Source: Stutzerimonas stutzeri (GTDB lineage: Bacteria > Pseudomonadota > Gammaproteobacteria > Pseudomonadales > Pseudomonadaceae). From it: DNA of 64,000 bases. The stretch is from contig NZ_JANGEY010000002.1 in assembly GCF_024451105.1 (NCBI RefSeq), positions 310,001 through 374,000 on the forward strand, written 5' to 3'. How positions within the stretch are numbered: position 1 is the first letter of the stretch; the number at the start of each line of letters is the position of its first letter. Below the pieces are notes generated by a model that was given only the letters and a program-made list of their open reading frames with translations, was not told where the DNA came from and did no database searches. The translations under genes were made by a program, and so were the position numbers. Below are positions 1-6,534 of the stretch, piece by piece.

Positions 1-498
1 ATCTTGCCCCAAGTAATTATTTTCGAAGCACCTAACCCAATAGAGGAGGAGATCGTAATTCAGAGAAAATACATTTGAAAACCCTCGAAGGAACTCTCTG
101 CAAGCCTCGATTTTCGCTTTTTTCACTTTCCCTTCATCAGTAGTAAAATCAATATTGAAAGACTGGGGATGCGAATTAGCTACTGCGACGATCAATTGAT
201 CGCGCAACTCCTGAATTTCTCTTTCTATAACTTGGATAAGCTCATTTCCTGGCGCGTACCTTTCAAGAATAGCTACAGCATTAGTCAGCTTCTGGTGAGC
301 CAACTCAAAGTCAAAGTTGCAGTCGCCCAGTAGCGCAAAAAGGGGAGCTCCCTCTTCGATGTCACACAGCTCCAAGAGCGTACTCCAGGAGAAATTACCC
401 TCTCCGAATGCTAAATCATAGGAGAGGCCGAATCCGTTACCTAAAATTATGGATTTCGTCCCCGTGCAACTATTTAACTCTTTGACAAAGTCTTCCAT
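1..498 (-). CDS. DUF4917-like protein, C-terminus cut by window edge
   Basis: Reading frame open from an ATG at 498 to the left edge (166 codons, no stop seen). The start is preceded by a GAGAGAG purine run. The N-terminus carries a GNGFGLSYD motif (about residues 20-28) and a LNYDLLLYW motif near the end of the visible part. The pairing of a GNGF start with an NYD motif resembles the DUF4917 family, whose function is not established and whose NYD motif recalls SIR2-like folds. That family assignment is from memory of motifs. The gene sits in the left-most visible integron cassette, just left of the attC-like site at 517-573, and its own attC would be beyond the edge. Base composition is much richer in A+T than the right part of the window. 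Confidence 0.6.
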   Translation of the reverse strand, partial: MEDFVKELNSCTGTKSIILGNGFGLSYDLAFGEGNFSWSTLLELCDIEEGAPLFALLGDCNFDFELAHQKLTNAVAILERYAPGNELIQVIEREIQELRDQLIVAVANSHPQSFNIDFTTDEGKVKKAKIEACREFLRGFSNVFSLNYDLLLYWVRCFENNYLGQD

Positions 499-516
499 GT
501 GCTCTCTCTGACACGA

Positions 517-573
517 CCCTAACGCTTCAATCAGCCGCCGCTTTTAGCGGTCGGCTGCATTGATTTGTTAGCA
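517..573 (-). other. attC: attC-like recombination site (cassette of the 213-aa protein)
   Basis: Read on the plus strand it begins CCCTAAC and ends GTTAGCA, the complementary core boxes of an attC. Between them are imperfect inverted arms (CAATCAGCCG and CGGCTGCATTG) around an AGCG-rich centre. It overlaps the 3' end of the leftward gene at 531-1172, where an attC is expected. Confidence 0.7.
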
Positions 574-1172
574 TTTTCGGTCTGCGCTGGCTCACCAGTA
601 TTGGTTGCCTCAGTTAAATTTGGTTCGGCGAAGCTTGTATAAAGAGCAAACGCCAGGCCCGCCAAGCCCACAAAAAAACCTCCAATTGTGTAATACTTTT
701 GCTGCCTTTTTTCTTTTTGATTAATGGTAAGCAAGTCTTTAATCTGAGTTGTTAATGGTTCTAGTAAGTGCTCATTACCATTTATTTTATCACGGAGTCT
801 TTCAAGGTGAATGCGAACTTCGTTGGGCAGCCCCTCAAAAGGCTCATCCTTACGATATTGAGTAATATAGCTTTTTATTAACTCCTTATGTTGAGATAGA
901 TCTTCCTCTCTGCCGGCCATGATTTCGCGGTTATATTCCCGAATGGTAAATTGTATCTTTGATTGAGTAAGCCCTCTAGTGGATGCTATTTCCTTAACAT
1001 CTTCCCATGATGGTTTACTATGCTTTACCGTGTCTTTGAAGTCCTTTGAGAATTTGGATATTTGCTTCATTTCGAAAATATCTTCGAGCATGCTTCCCAA
1101 TGCCCAGGATATAAAAATTAATCCACCAACAACACCAATGGCAATTAATACAATATTAAACCACTCTGGCAC
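531..1172 (-). CDS. hypothetical two-TM protein in an integron cassette
   Basis: A 213-residue protein of unknown function. An N-terminal hydrophobic segment (about residues 6-27) and a second near the C-terminus (about 165-185) flank a long charged, helical middle region rich in Lys, Glu and Arg, possibly a coiled coil. The last residues (SMQPTAKSGG) are encoded by the attC itself, a common trait of cassette-borne reading frames. It occupies one cassette alone, between attC-like sites at 517-573 and 1192-1249. The charged central part may work as a cytoplasmic or periplasmic stalk. No enzyme motif is visible. Confidence 0.7.
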   Translation of the reverse strand: MPEWFNIVLIAIGVVGGLIFISWALGSMLEDIFEMKQISKFSKDFKDTVKHSKPSWEDVKEIASTRGLTQSKIQFTIREYNREIMAGREEDLSQHKELIKSYITQYRKDEPFEGLPNEVRIHLERLRDKINGNEHLLEPLTTQIKDLLTINQKEKRQQKYYTIGGFFVGLAGLAFALYTSFAEPNLTEATNTGEPAQTENANKSMQPTAKSGG

Positions 1173-1191
1173 TTACTTGCTCCTATTTGAG

Positions 1192-1249
1192 TGCTAACGC
1201 TGGAAATCAGCGGCGCCGGGACGGCGTCCACTGCATTGACTTGTTAGCC
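1192..1249 (-). other. attC: attC-like recombination site (macro/nucleotidyltransferase cassette)
   Basis: Plus-strand TGCTAAC at the left and GTTAGCC at the right, with near-palindromic interior arms (TCAGCGGCGCC / GGCGTCCACTGC). The stop codon of the leftward gene ending at 1244 lies inside the right-hand core box, so this site closes the two-gene cassette to its right. Confidence 0.75.
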
Positions 1250-1690
1250 TAAATCTGTGTTTTGATACGACCTACTCAGGGCAATGAGACTGGTTGATAT
1301 TCCAGCCGTGTGCGGAATAACTATTAGCTCTATGCCTAAGTCAGATATTATCTCTAGCCTACTCTCTTGTAGAACTCGGCTGTCTGGAATGAAATATTTC
1401 TGGGGCTGGAATGCTTTGACTATTTCCTCAAATGAGGTTGATTTTTTGAAGAAAATATCACCAAGGGCCTCCCTCCTTAAGGACTCCATTCGTATATCTA
1501 TGCCTTGAAAGGGCCTACTACTCCCTTTGTTTTTCCTGACCATGGCGTCCTCATCAACACCAACAACTAAAAGGTCACATTTCTCTCTGCATGCCCGCAG
1601 GTAGTTTCTATGCCCCTCATGCAGAAGGTCGAATACCCCGGAAGTATATCCGATTATTCCGCCTTGATTCGGAAAGGTTATATTTAGCAT
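1244..1690 (-). CDS. cytidylyltransferase-like nucleotidyltransferase (RfaE-C/TagD type)
   Basis: 148 residues, the length of a single-domain cytidylyltransferase. The N-terminal motif GVFDLLHEGHRNYL (about residues 18-31) contains the HxGH nucleotide-binding signature, and an ISTSLI stretch near the C-terminus matches the usual (R)T.GISTT motif. Such enzymes join a nucleotide to a sugar phosphate, glycerol phosphate or similar acceptor, and the acceptor here is unknown. The ATG lies 9 bases after the stop of the TM-macro gene, so the two are co-transcribed and share one cassette. What such an enzyme does next to a macro-domain membrane protein is an open question. It might make or remove a nucleotide ligand, or it might serve an unrelated metabolic role. 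Confidence 0.8.
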   Translation of the reverse strand: MLNITFPNQGGIIGYTSGVFDLLHEGHRNYLRACREKCDLLVVGVDEDAMVRKNKGSSRPFQGIDIRMESLRREALGDIFFKKSTSFEEIVKAFQPQKYFIPDSRVLQESRLEIISDLGIELIVIPHTAGISTSLIALSRSYQNTDLG

Positions 1691-1699
1691 GTGAAGCGC

Positions 1700-2635
1700 C
1701 TACGAATTTTTCAAAATCACGCTTGCCGTTTGCGCGGCGTCAGTTAGCCTGTAAGTTCCTAAGTAGATGTCTAGGGCAGCATCGTTGGATTTGATGGCCT
1801 CAATAATCGGTATAACTGTTTTGGAGATTGTTTCCTCAGCAGAAAGTCTTCCGCTGCCTAGTCCAAAAATCGGAACGAATACTGATTTGCAGGAAAAATT
1901 TACGCATTGATCTATTGTAGATTGAATGATTTTCCTTATTGACTGCTCATCAATCAGGTTGACGCCATCGTCTCGCTTTTCAAGAGCGACGGCATGGATG
2001 ATATGTTTTATGCCAGCCGTACAGGCATTGTATGGCGGCGACACTACGGTTGTTCCTAATTGGTAAGGGCCCGCATGCTGTTGTGACTCTTTCCATTTTT
2101 CTATGAAATCTTCAAGCGGGTCGGTGCTGAGCGATCCATCTATTCGAAAGGATGCGGCCAGTCTTCTTGCTCTGCCGGATACCGAGGTCCCGTCTATTCC
2201 GCCGAGCTTAAGATATCTGTTCTCTGATGTGACCAAGACCTCTGCTTCAGTTAGCCCCATAATTGACCCGCAATAGCAGTAGAGTTTTGACTTTCCGATG
2301 ATTATTGGCTCGCTGATTGCCTTTGTATCTACTAATGGCTCTCTTGCTGCAGGTCCGACTGCTCTTCTTGATATTTCGGCAAACAGGATGGCCAGCATAA
2401 GAAATACTATGCCAGAGATAATGGAAGGAATTGGTCCGCTGGTGGCTTTTAGCTCAAGCGTGGCTGCTGTCGCTTCAAGGGTTTGCTGCCAGAATGGTGT
2501 AACTAAGGCGCCACCGCATATGAGGAGTGCAGTTACTGATAACTTTGAATATACATTATGAGGTCTTTTTAATCTGTTTATTGCGACTTCGAAAAATATT
2601 CCGAAAATATATCGTATTGTAGAAAGTCTCATCAT
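1700..2635 (-). CDS. two-TM membrane protein with C-terminal macro domain (ThsA-Macro-like)
   Basis: 311 residues. Two hydrophobic helices lie at about 32-52 and 70-88, followed by a domain (about 112-305) with macro features: AEVLVTSENRYLKLGGIDGT at the start of the fold, GTTVVSPPY...IIHAV, and VFVPIFGLGSGRLS as the ligand loop. Macro domains bind ADP-ribose and related molecules. The TM-TM-macro architecture is that of Thoeris type II ThsA effectors, which bind a TIR-made ADP-ribose derivative and damage the membrane. This resemblance is inferred from architecture, since no TIR gene lies nearby. First gene of a two-gene integron cassette with the nucleotidyltransferase at 1244-1690. Confidence 0.75.
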   Translation of the reverse strand: MMRLSTIRYIFGIFFEVAINRLKRPHNVYSKLSVTALLICGGALVTPFWQQTLEATAATLELKATSGPIPSIISGIVFLMLAILFAEISRRAVGPAAREPLVDTKAISEPIIIGKSKLYCYCGSIMGLTEAEVLVTSENRYLKLGGIDGTSVSGRARRLAASFRIDGSLSTDPLEDFIEKWKESQQHAGPYQLGTTVVSPPYNACTAGIKHIIHAVALEKRDDGVNLIDEQSIRKIIQSTIDQCVNFSCKSVFVPIFGLGSGRLSAEETISKTVIPIIEAIKSNDAALDIYLGTYRLTDAAQTASVILKNS

Positions 2636-2654
2636 CTTGATGCTTCAATTTTGT

Positions 2655-2720
2655 GGCTAACGTTCGAGGTGAGCACCGCCCGCGCCCCGCGCGGGTGTGT
2701 GCTCTGGCGAGTAGTTAGCC
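2655..2720 (-). other. attC: attC-like recombination site
   Basis: Plus-strand GGCTAAC ... GTTAGCC with a strong inner inverted repeat (GAGCACCGCCCGCG / CGCGGGTGTGTGCTC). It separates the macro cassette from the short structured cassette to its right. Confidence 0.75.
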
Positions 2721-2911
2721 GACGATATTGCACCGGTCCGCGCAGCGGACTGTAAATGGGACGAGGGCTCAGGCGCCGGCGGAAATTGAAAAACGACCTC
2801 AACCCCAACCAGGGTCTGCGGCGTGCGCATTAACTTCGTTATGCTCCGCCGCAGACCCTGGTTGGGTATAGCAGCGATTTTCGATTTACGCTGTGGCTGA
2901 TTCCACATCAT
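2657..2911 (-). CDS. doubtful 84-aa reading frame in a short cassette
   Basis: The only leftward frame of note in a cassette of roughly 290 bases. Its protein (start MMWNQPQRKSK) shows no recognisable domain, is rich in Pro, Ala and Arg, and most of the frame runs through a perfect 20-base inverted repeat and then into the attC. The cassette may be non-coding, with its function, if any, in the large hairpin. Kept as a low-confidence entry because cassettes often carry orphan frames of this size. Confidence 0.2.
   Translation of the reverse strand: MMWNQPQRKSKIAAIPNQGLRRSITKLMRTPQTLVGVEVVFQFPPAPEPSSHLQSAARTGAISSANYSPEHTPARGAGGAHLER
2804..2866. repeat. perfect 20-bp inverted repeat forming a long hairpin
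   Basis: CCCAACCAGGGTCTGCGGCG at 2804-2823 is exactly mirrored by its complement at 2847-2866. The 23-base interior continues the stem imperfectly (GCATTAAC / GTTATGC) around a TTCG tetraloop. It lies in the body of a cassette, not in its attC. It could be a small mobile repeat, a transcription terminator-like structure or a structured RNA. Confidence 0.8.
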
Positions 2912-2945
2912 TTACGTTTCCCTACGCAAAATGTCGTATATCGTT

Positions 2946-3021
2946 GGGTAACGTTTGGTTAAGGGGCGGGCTTTAGCCCGTCCCAGTGAGCGTAGCGAAC
3001 GGCTTGAACCATTTGTTGGGC
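2946..3021 (-). other. attC: attC-like recombination site (secreted-protein cassette)
   Basis: Plus-strand GGGTAAC at left and GTTGGGC at right, with an inner hairpin GGGGCGGGCTTTAGCCCGTCCC. The outer pair matches less well (GTTGGGC vs GGGTAAC) than in the other sites, but position, length (76 bases) and inner symmetry fit. It lies directly after the 3' end of the leftward gene at 3047-3631. Confidence 0.65.
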
Positions 3022-3046
3022 GGCAATTGCACGCGCTATAGGGGGG

Positions 3047-3631
3047 CTACAATGCCGGCTCATCTGTGCGCTGCCACAGTGCATTAAATCCATCAGTGGC
3101 GAAGGGCACTTCACCACTACCAAAGTCGACAAAAACGTAGGGATTCTCAGAGAACTGCTTTTGAACGTAAGCTTTTCCAGCTTGCGTTTTGAGCACGAAA
3201 ACTTCCTGAGTCACACCTTGATTGCTGGGATCTTTACCGCAGCCCATTGCTGCAGAGATATTAGTCCCATCAACACGAATTACGCGATTGATCAGTGGGT
3301 CTCCCTGTTCTGTGAGGGTGCACTTTCTAACTATTTTGAAGCCTATGTTGGCTTCATTTCCGTCAGACGAAACGACGACTATGTGCATTGGAGGTTCATT
3401 GTTTTTTGCGTCGTAGATGGCAGTAATCGAAAATTGGTAGTTTGTGTCTTTGAAAGAAATAGATTTAGTGCCTTTCCCGCCTCTATCTATGATGTCTCGA
3501 TTAAATAAGACAAGCTTCTTGGCGCTAGCTGGTAATTCGGCCAACTCCGAATCAGTAAGTCGTGCGGCTTCGGACGTTGTGACGGTCACGGTTAGCAGCA
3601 AGGTAAAGCTGGTTAAGATTTTCTTTATCAT
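3047..3631 (-). CDS. exported hypothetical protein, cassette-borne
   Basis: 194 residues beginning with a clear Sec signal peptide: a Lys-Lys N-terminus, hydrophobic core FTLLLTVTVT, then TSEAA as a likely cleavage site near residue 22. The mature part has two cysteines (in KCTL and GCGKD), which may form a disulfide in the periplasm. No family is recognised. It shares a cassette with the small gene at 3658-3885 (26 bases upstream), suggesting co-expression, and is followed by an attC-like site. Confidence 0.7.
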   Translation of the reverse strand: MIKKILTSFTLLLTVTVTTSEAARLTDSELAELPASAKKLVLFNRDIIDRGGKGTKSISFKDTNYQFSITAIYDAKNNEPPMHIVVVSSDGNEANIGFKIVRKCTLTEQGDPLINRVIRVDGTNISAAMGCGKDPSNQGVTQEVFVLKTQAGKAYVQKQFSENPYVFVDFGSGEVPFATDGFNALWQRTDEPAL

Positions 3632-3657
3632 AATGGGTGTCTTTTTAGAGTCTAGGC

Positions 3658-3885
3658 TTAAATTTTATTTTTCCGCACCAAGGAAAGTAGGTCGGATATT
3701 TCCGGGTTCGGGTCTATGAGTAGTAAGGCCAAGATGCTTTTCATTGTTGATTCGCTATACATCTCTGGGCTTGAGATAAAGTCTGCCTCTAGCGCATCCT
3801 CCACATACTCAGGGAATTCGTAATCCCAAGATAGCTCTGCGTATCGTATCCGAAGCTCGGTTTCAGTTAGCATTTTCAAGGGCAA
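3658..3885 (-). CDS. small acidic hypothetical protein, cassette-borne
   Basis: 75 residues, strongly acidic, predicted mostly helical, with no signal peptide and no recognised family. It lies directly upstream of the exported protein gene at 3047-3631, on the same strand and in the same cassette. Length and position would fit a small regulator, immunity or partner protein, but nothing in the sequence decides this. Confidence 0.6.
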   Translation of the reverse strand: MPLKMLTETELRIRYAELSWDYEFPEYVEDALEADFISSPEMYSESTMKSILALLLIDPNPEISDLLSLVRKNKI

Positions 3886-3943
3886 TTATCTATGCGGTGC
3901 ATTAGAAAGCTGGCAATCGTTTGCAGGGCGAAGGATTTTTGCC

Positions 3944-4015
3944 GCCCAACGTCGAAGCTCAGCCGACGGGCAAAAGCGCAGCTTTTGAACGGTCGGCTGC
4001 AGCGCCGTGTTAGCT
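3944..4015 (-). other. attC: attC-like recombination site (ATPase cassette)
   Basis: Plus-strand GCCCAAC ... GTTAGCT, with inner arms CTCAGCCGACGG / CGGTCGGCTGCAG and a second inner hairpin AAAAGCGCAGCTTTT. The TAA stop of the leftward ATPase gene falls inside the right-hand core box at 4010-4012. Confidence 0.75.
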
Positions 4016-5251
4016 GTTGCTCAAGTCGCCCCAGCGGAGATAGAAAGCAAAAAAGGGGTCAGTGACATGGAGTCTCTTATCGCCCTCCTCAAAGTCGATG
4101 ACGGGCGTCGAACTTTGATCTGTAGCGGCAATAGTCGCCATATGTTTCAGAACTCTGGTTACTTCGTGCAACTGCGGAATTTGTCCTCCCGAGACATCCC
4201 TAATGCCCGCGCGCAGATCTTCATATTCGAGTGTGACGAGTCCTGGCTTGAGGTGAGCTAGTCCATGTAGGACAAGCTGATAGATATCTACTTCACGGCC
4301 ACTCTTCAATTGCCGACGCACACGGTCGGTCCGTTGCCGCGGACCACGAGCCAACTTCTCGAAAATCGGCCGGCCGATCGTCTCGGCCACGTCTCTAAAA
4401 ATCTTTTCAAGGCCGAAGATATCGGAGCTAACAAGACTCTGCTGTCCGGATTTGGCAATCGCACGGCAGAATTCCTGCATTAGGTGAGGGCTTCCTATGG
4501 CCTCTTGTGCAAGCCTCTGATTAAGATTTGGCTCGACTTTTTGTCCAATAAGGGGGAATCCGGTTTGGGGAATGAAAACCAGTTCATCCTCTGACCACAC
4601 GGGGATAGAAAGGGGCAGGATTCGTCCCGTCATCTCCTTCTCGACCTTAATCGCGTCGTATCTCCGATGCGGTATTGCAATTACTACAACTGGCAAGCCA
4701 TCGAAGATTAGTGGCTTAAGCGCGCGAACTATATTTCCTTGAAGGTCCTTTGGGAGGTAGTGAAAGTCGTCGATAACCAACGATACATGCCTGGCCCTGA
4801 GCCCATTTAAGGCGGCAATACGGGATGACACTTTTCTTGAGTGTGTCGCGGATGACGAGCGGCCTGACTGATAGGCCGCGCCGACCTCACCTTCGCCTTT
4901 GGCAACGAGGAAATTTGCACCGGCGCTACCTTTGCCGTGGATTGTGCTGCTGGAATTATCTGCGGCTCCAGTCGTGGTATCTTGGAAAAGCTCAAGGTTA
5001 TCGAGAACGATACTCCAAAAATCCTCTTCGTTGGCTACTACACCGCCATCTATCCACACGGACTTTTCCGGCGGAAGAATTCTTCGCGTCAGTACCGTCT
5101 TTCCGGACTTAGTATGCCCTGTAATGGTCACAAGCTTACAAAGGTTCTCTCTCACTTCGCCAAGCTGTGTTTCGAGTGAAAGTGATTCTCTCGGGTTGTA
5201 AGTGTGACGAGGGAATCCGCCAGGGACAAATACGTCTGTGTACTTGAGCAT
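4010..5251 (-). CDS. AAA/STAND-like P-loop ATPase, cassette-borne
   Basis: 413 residues. Walker A is GHTKSGKTV (about residues 45-53) and Walker B SLVIDDFHYL (about 155-165), where paired Asp residues followed by an aromatic are usual for AAA/STAND ATPases. The C-terminus carries DPFFAFYLRW, a motif shared with archaeal-type ATPases (DUF234 / AAA_14 group), just after a helix-turn-helix-like stretch. Such proteins act as NTP-dependent switches and several are implicated in phage defence, but the target of this one is unknown. It would be the first cassette of the array, since the bases right of its start carry only an attI-like core box and no further cassette. Confidence 0.75.
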   Translation of the reverse strand: MLKYTDVFVPGGFPRHTYNPRESLSLETQLGEVRENLCKLVTITGHTKSGKTVLTRRILPPEKSVWIDGGVVANEEDFWSIVLDNLELFQDTTTGAADNSSSTIHGKGSAGANFLVAKGEGEVGAAYQSGRSSSATHSRKVSSRIAALNGLRARHVSLVIDDFHYLPKDLQGNIVRALKPLIFDGLPVVVIAIPHRRYDAIKVEKEMTGRILPLSIPVWSEDELVFIPQTGFPLIGQKVEPNLNQRLAQEAIGSPHLMQEFCRAIAKSGQQSLVSSDIFGLEKIFRDVAETIGRPIFEKLARGPRQRTDRVRRQLKSGREVDIYQLVLHGLAHLKPGLVTLEYEDLRAGIRDVSGGQIPQLHEVTRVLKHMATIAATDQSSTPVIDFEEGDKRLHVTDPFFAFYLRWGDLSNS

Positions 5252-5269
5252 CAGTTTTTCTCTTGGCTA

Positions 5270-5276
5270 AGCTAAC
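5270..5276 (-). other. attI-like or terminal recombination core box
   Basis: Minus-strand GTTAGCT, a GTTRRRY-type core box, 19 bases upstream of the ATG of the first cassette gene (4010-5251). No second core box at attC distance on its right is evident, so it may be the crossover point of an attI or the edge where the array joined the chromosome. Confidence 0.35.
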
Positions 5277-5524
5277 TATAAATAGACACCAACTGGTGCA
5301 TAACACCCCGCACGGGGCTGGTGGATAACATCCCCAAGCAGGAGAAAGGAACCGCTCTGGAATGCGGCCTCAGGGAAGGCTCTGGGGGTGAAGGCAGCTT
5401 ATACGCCATGACTGCAAATCCCTTGCTTGCGGGGGCATCCAACAGTCAGCGAGGTTATCGCAGCGCATAAACAAAAAACAACCGGAGCAGCCCTCGCGGT
5501 CCGGTTGCCAATGCAGGAATTGAT

Positions 5525-5624
5525 CGTTCCCACACTCAGCGTGGGAACGCAGCCCGTGACGCTCGGCGTCACCGAGACGGACGCGGAGCGTCCGGGGAGG
5601 CACTCCCACGCGGAGCGTGGGAGT
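5525..5624. repeat. cluster of four adjacent hairpins (REP-like)
   Basis: Four consecutive palindromes: 5525-5549 (CGTTCCCACACTC / GCGTGGGAACG), 5556-5572 (GTGACGCTCGGCGTCAC), 5580-5592 (GACGCGGAGCGTC) and 5602-5624 (ACTCCCACGC / GCGTGGGAGT). They share the GCGT/ACGC stem logic. It lies just downstream of hisN and may end its transcription or protect its mRNA. Confidence 0.75.
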
Positions 5625-5654
5625 GATCGAAGATCAACAACGAGGCCGCGCGCC

Positions 5655-6446
5655 TCAGGCGGCGTGGCGCAGCAGCTCGACCAGTTGGGCGTGCAACTGC
5701 GGGTCGCCGCAGGCGATCACCGCGCCGCCGTTCTGCGCCGGGCCGCCGTCCCAGGCGGTCACCACGCCGCCGGCGCCCTCGACGATGGGCATCAGCGCCT
5801 GGATGTCGTAGGGCTGCAGGCTGGCCTCGACGATGGCGTCGACGAAGCCCGAGGCGAGCATGCAGTAGGCGTAGCAGTCGCCGCCGAAACGCAGCAGCTG
5901 GGCCTGGGCGGCCACCGCGTCGAAGGCCTGGCGCCGCGCCGGGGTGTCGAACATGTCCGGGGTGGTGCACATCAGCCGGGCGCTGGACAGGCTGGCGCAG
6001 GCGCGGGTCTTCAGCGGCGCGCCGTTGCGCCAGGCGCCGGCCGGGGTGCCGACGTAGCGCTCGCCGGTGAACGGCTGGTTCATCACCCCGAGCAGCGGAC
6101 GCTGGCCGTCGTTGAGGGCGATCAGCGTGCCCCACAGCGGCAGGCCGGTGATGAAGGCGCGGGTGCCGTCGATGGGGTCGAGCACCCAGGTCAGCGCGCT
6201 GCTGCCGATCACGGCGTCTTCTTCCTCGCCGAGGATGCCGTGCTCGGGATAGCGGGCGAGGATCAGCTCGCGCATGGCCCGCTCGGCGGCCTTGTCGGCC
6301 GCGGTGACCGGATCGTAAAGCCGGCCGCCCTTGTCCTCCACCGCCAGCGGGGCGCGGAAGTGAGGGGCGATGGCGGCGGCCGCGGCATCGGCCAGTTGCT
6401 CGGCGAAGGCCTGGTACTCGGCGAGTTGCTCTGCGCTCAGGGACAT
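5655..6446 (-). CDS. hisN: histidinol-phosphatase, inositol-monophosphatase family
   Basis: 263 residues, cytoplasmic, the usual size of the family. Metal-binding motifs are visible: GEEED at about residues 73-77, DPIDGT at about 90-95 (first conserved Asp pair), and a C-terminal YDIQALMPIVEGAGG stretch holding the last catalytic Asp. HisN-type members dephosphorylate L-histidinol phosphate in histidine synthesis. The family also includes inositol-1-phosphatases (SuhB), and HisN is favoured by overall pattern. Single gene, between the hairpin cluster at 5525-5624 and the 3' end of the metal ATPase gene 88 bases upstream. Confidence 0.8.
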   Translation of the reverse strand: MSLSAEQLAEYQAFAEQLADAAAAAIAPHFRAPLAVEDKGGRLYDPVTAADKAAERAMRELILARYPEHGILGEEEDAVIGSSALTWVLDPIDGTRAFITGLPLWGTLIALNDGQRPLLGVMNQPFTGERYVGTPAGAWRNGAPLKTRACASLSSARLMCTTPDMFDTPARRQAFDAVAAQAQLLRFGGDCYAYCMLASGFVDAIVEASLQPYDIQALMPIVEGAGGVVTAWDGGPAQNGGAVIACGDPQLHAQLVELLRHAA

Positions 6447-6534
6447 CGGATATCACCTAGGTTGGGCGTGAAGGCACGCATCATAGCCGCAAGCCCGCCG
6501 ATGCGCTCGACGGCGCGCCGGCGGGCAGCGGATG

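Larger units (their letters stand above)
5252..5654. other. boundary between cassette array and core chromosome, no gene
   Basis: No credible coding frame. From the left it holds the attI-like core box, then a stretch with several short inverted repeats (for example CACCCCGCACGGGG), and a cluster of hairpins at 5525-5624. GC content rises sharply across it. No integrase gene or remnant with recognisable tyrosine-recombinase motifs is visible here, although that gene would be expected on this side given the cassette orientation. Confidence 0.6.

Noticed and set aside
2657-2911. The 84-aa frame as a real conserved gene
   Set aside because: It runs through a perfect inverted repeat and the attC and has no recognisable domain. 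Kept only as a low-confidence entry.
5252-5654. An integron integrase gene in the flank of the array
   Set aside because: No frame in this stretch carries tyrosine-recombinase motifs and the longest frames are hairpin artefacts.
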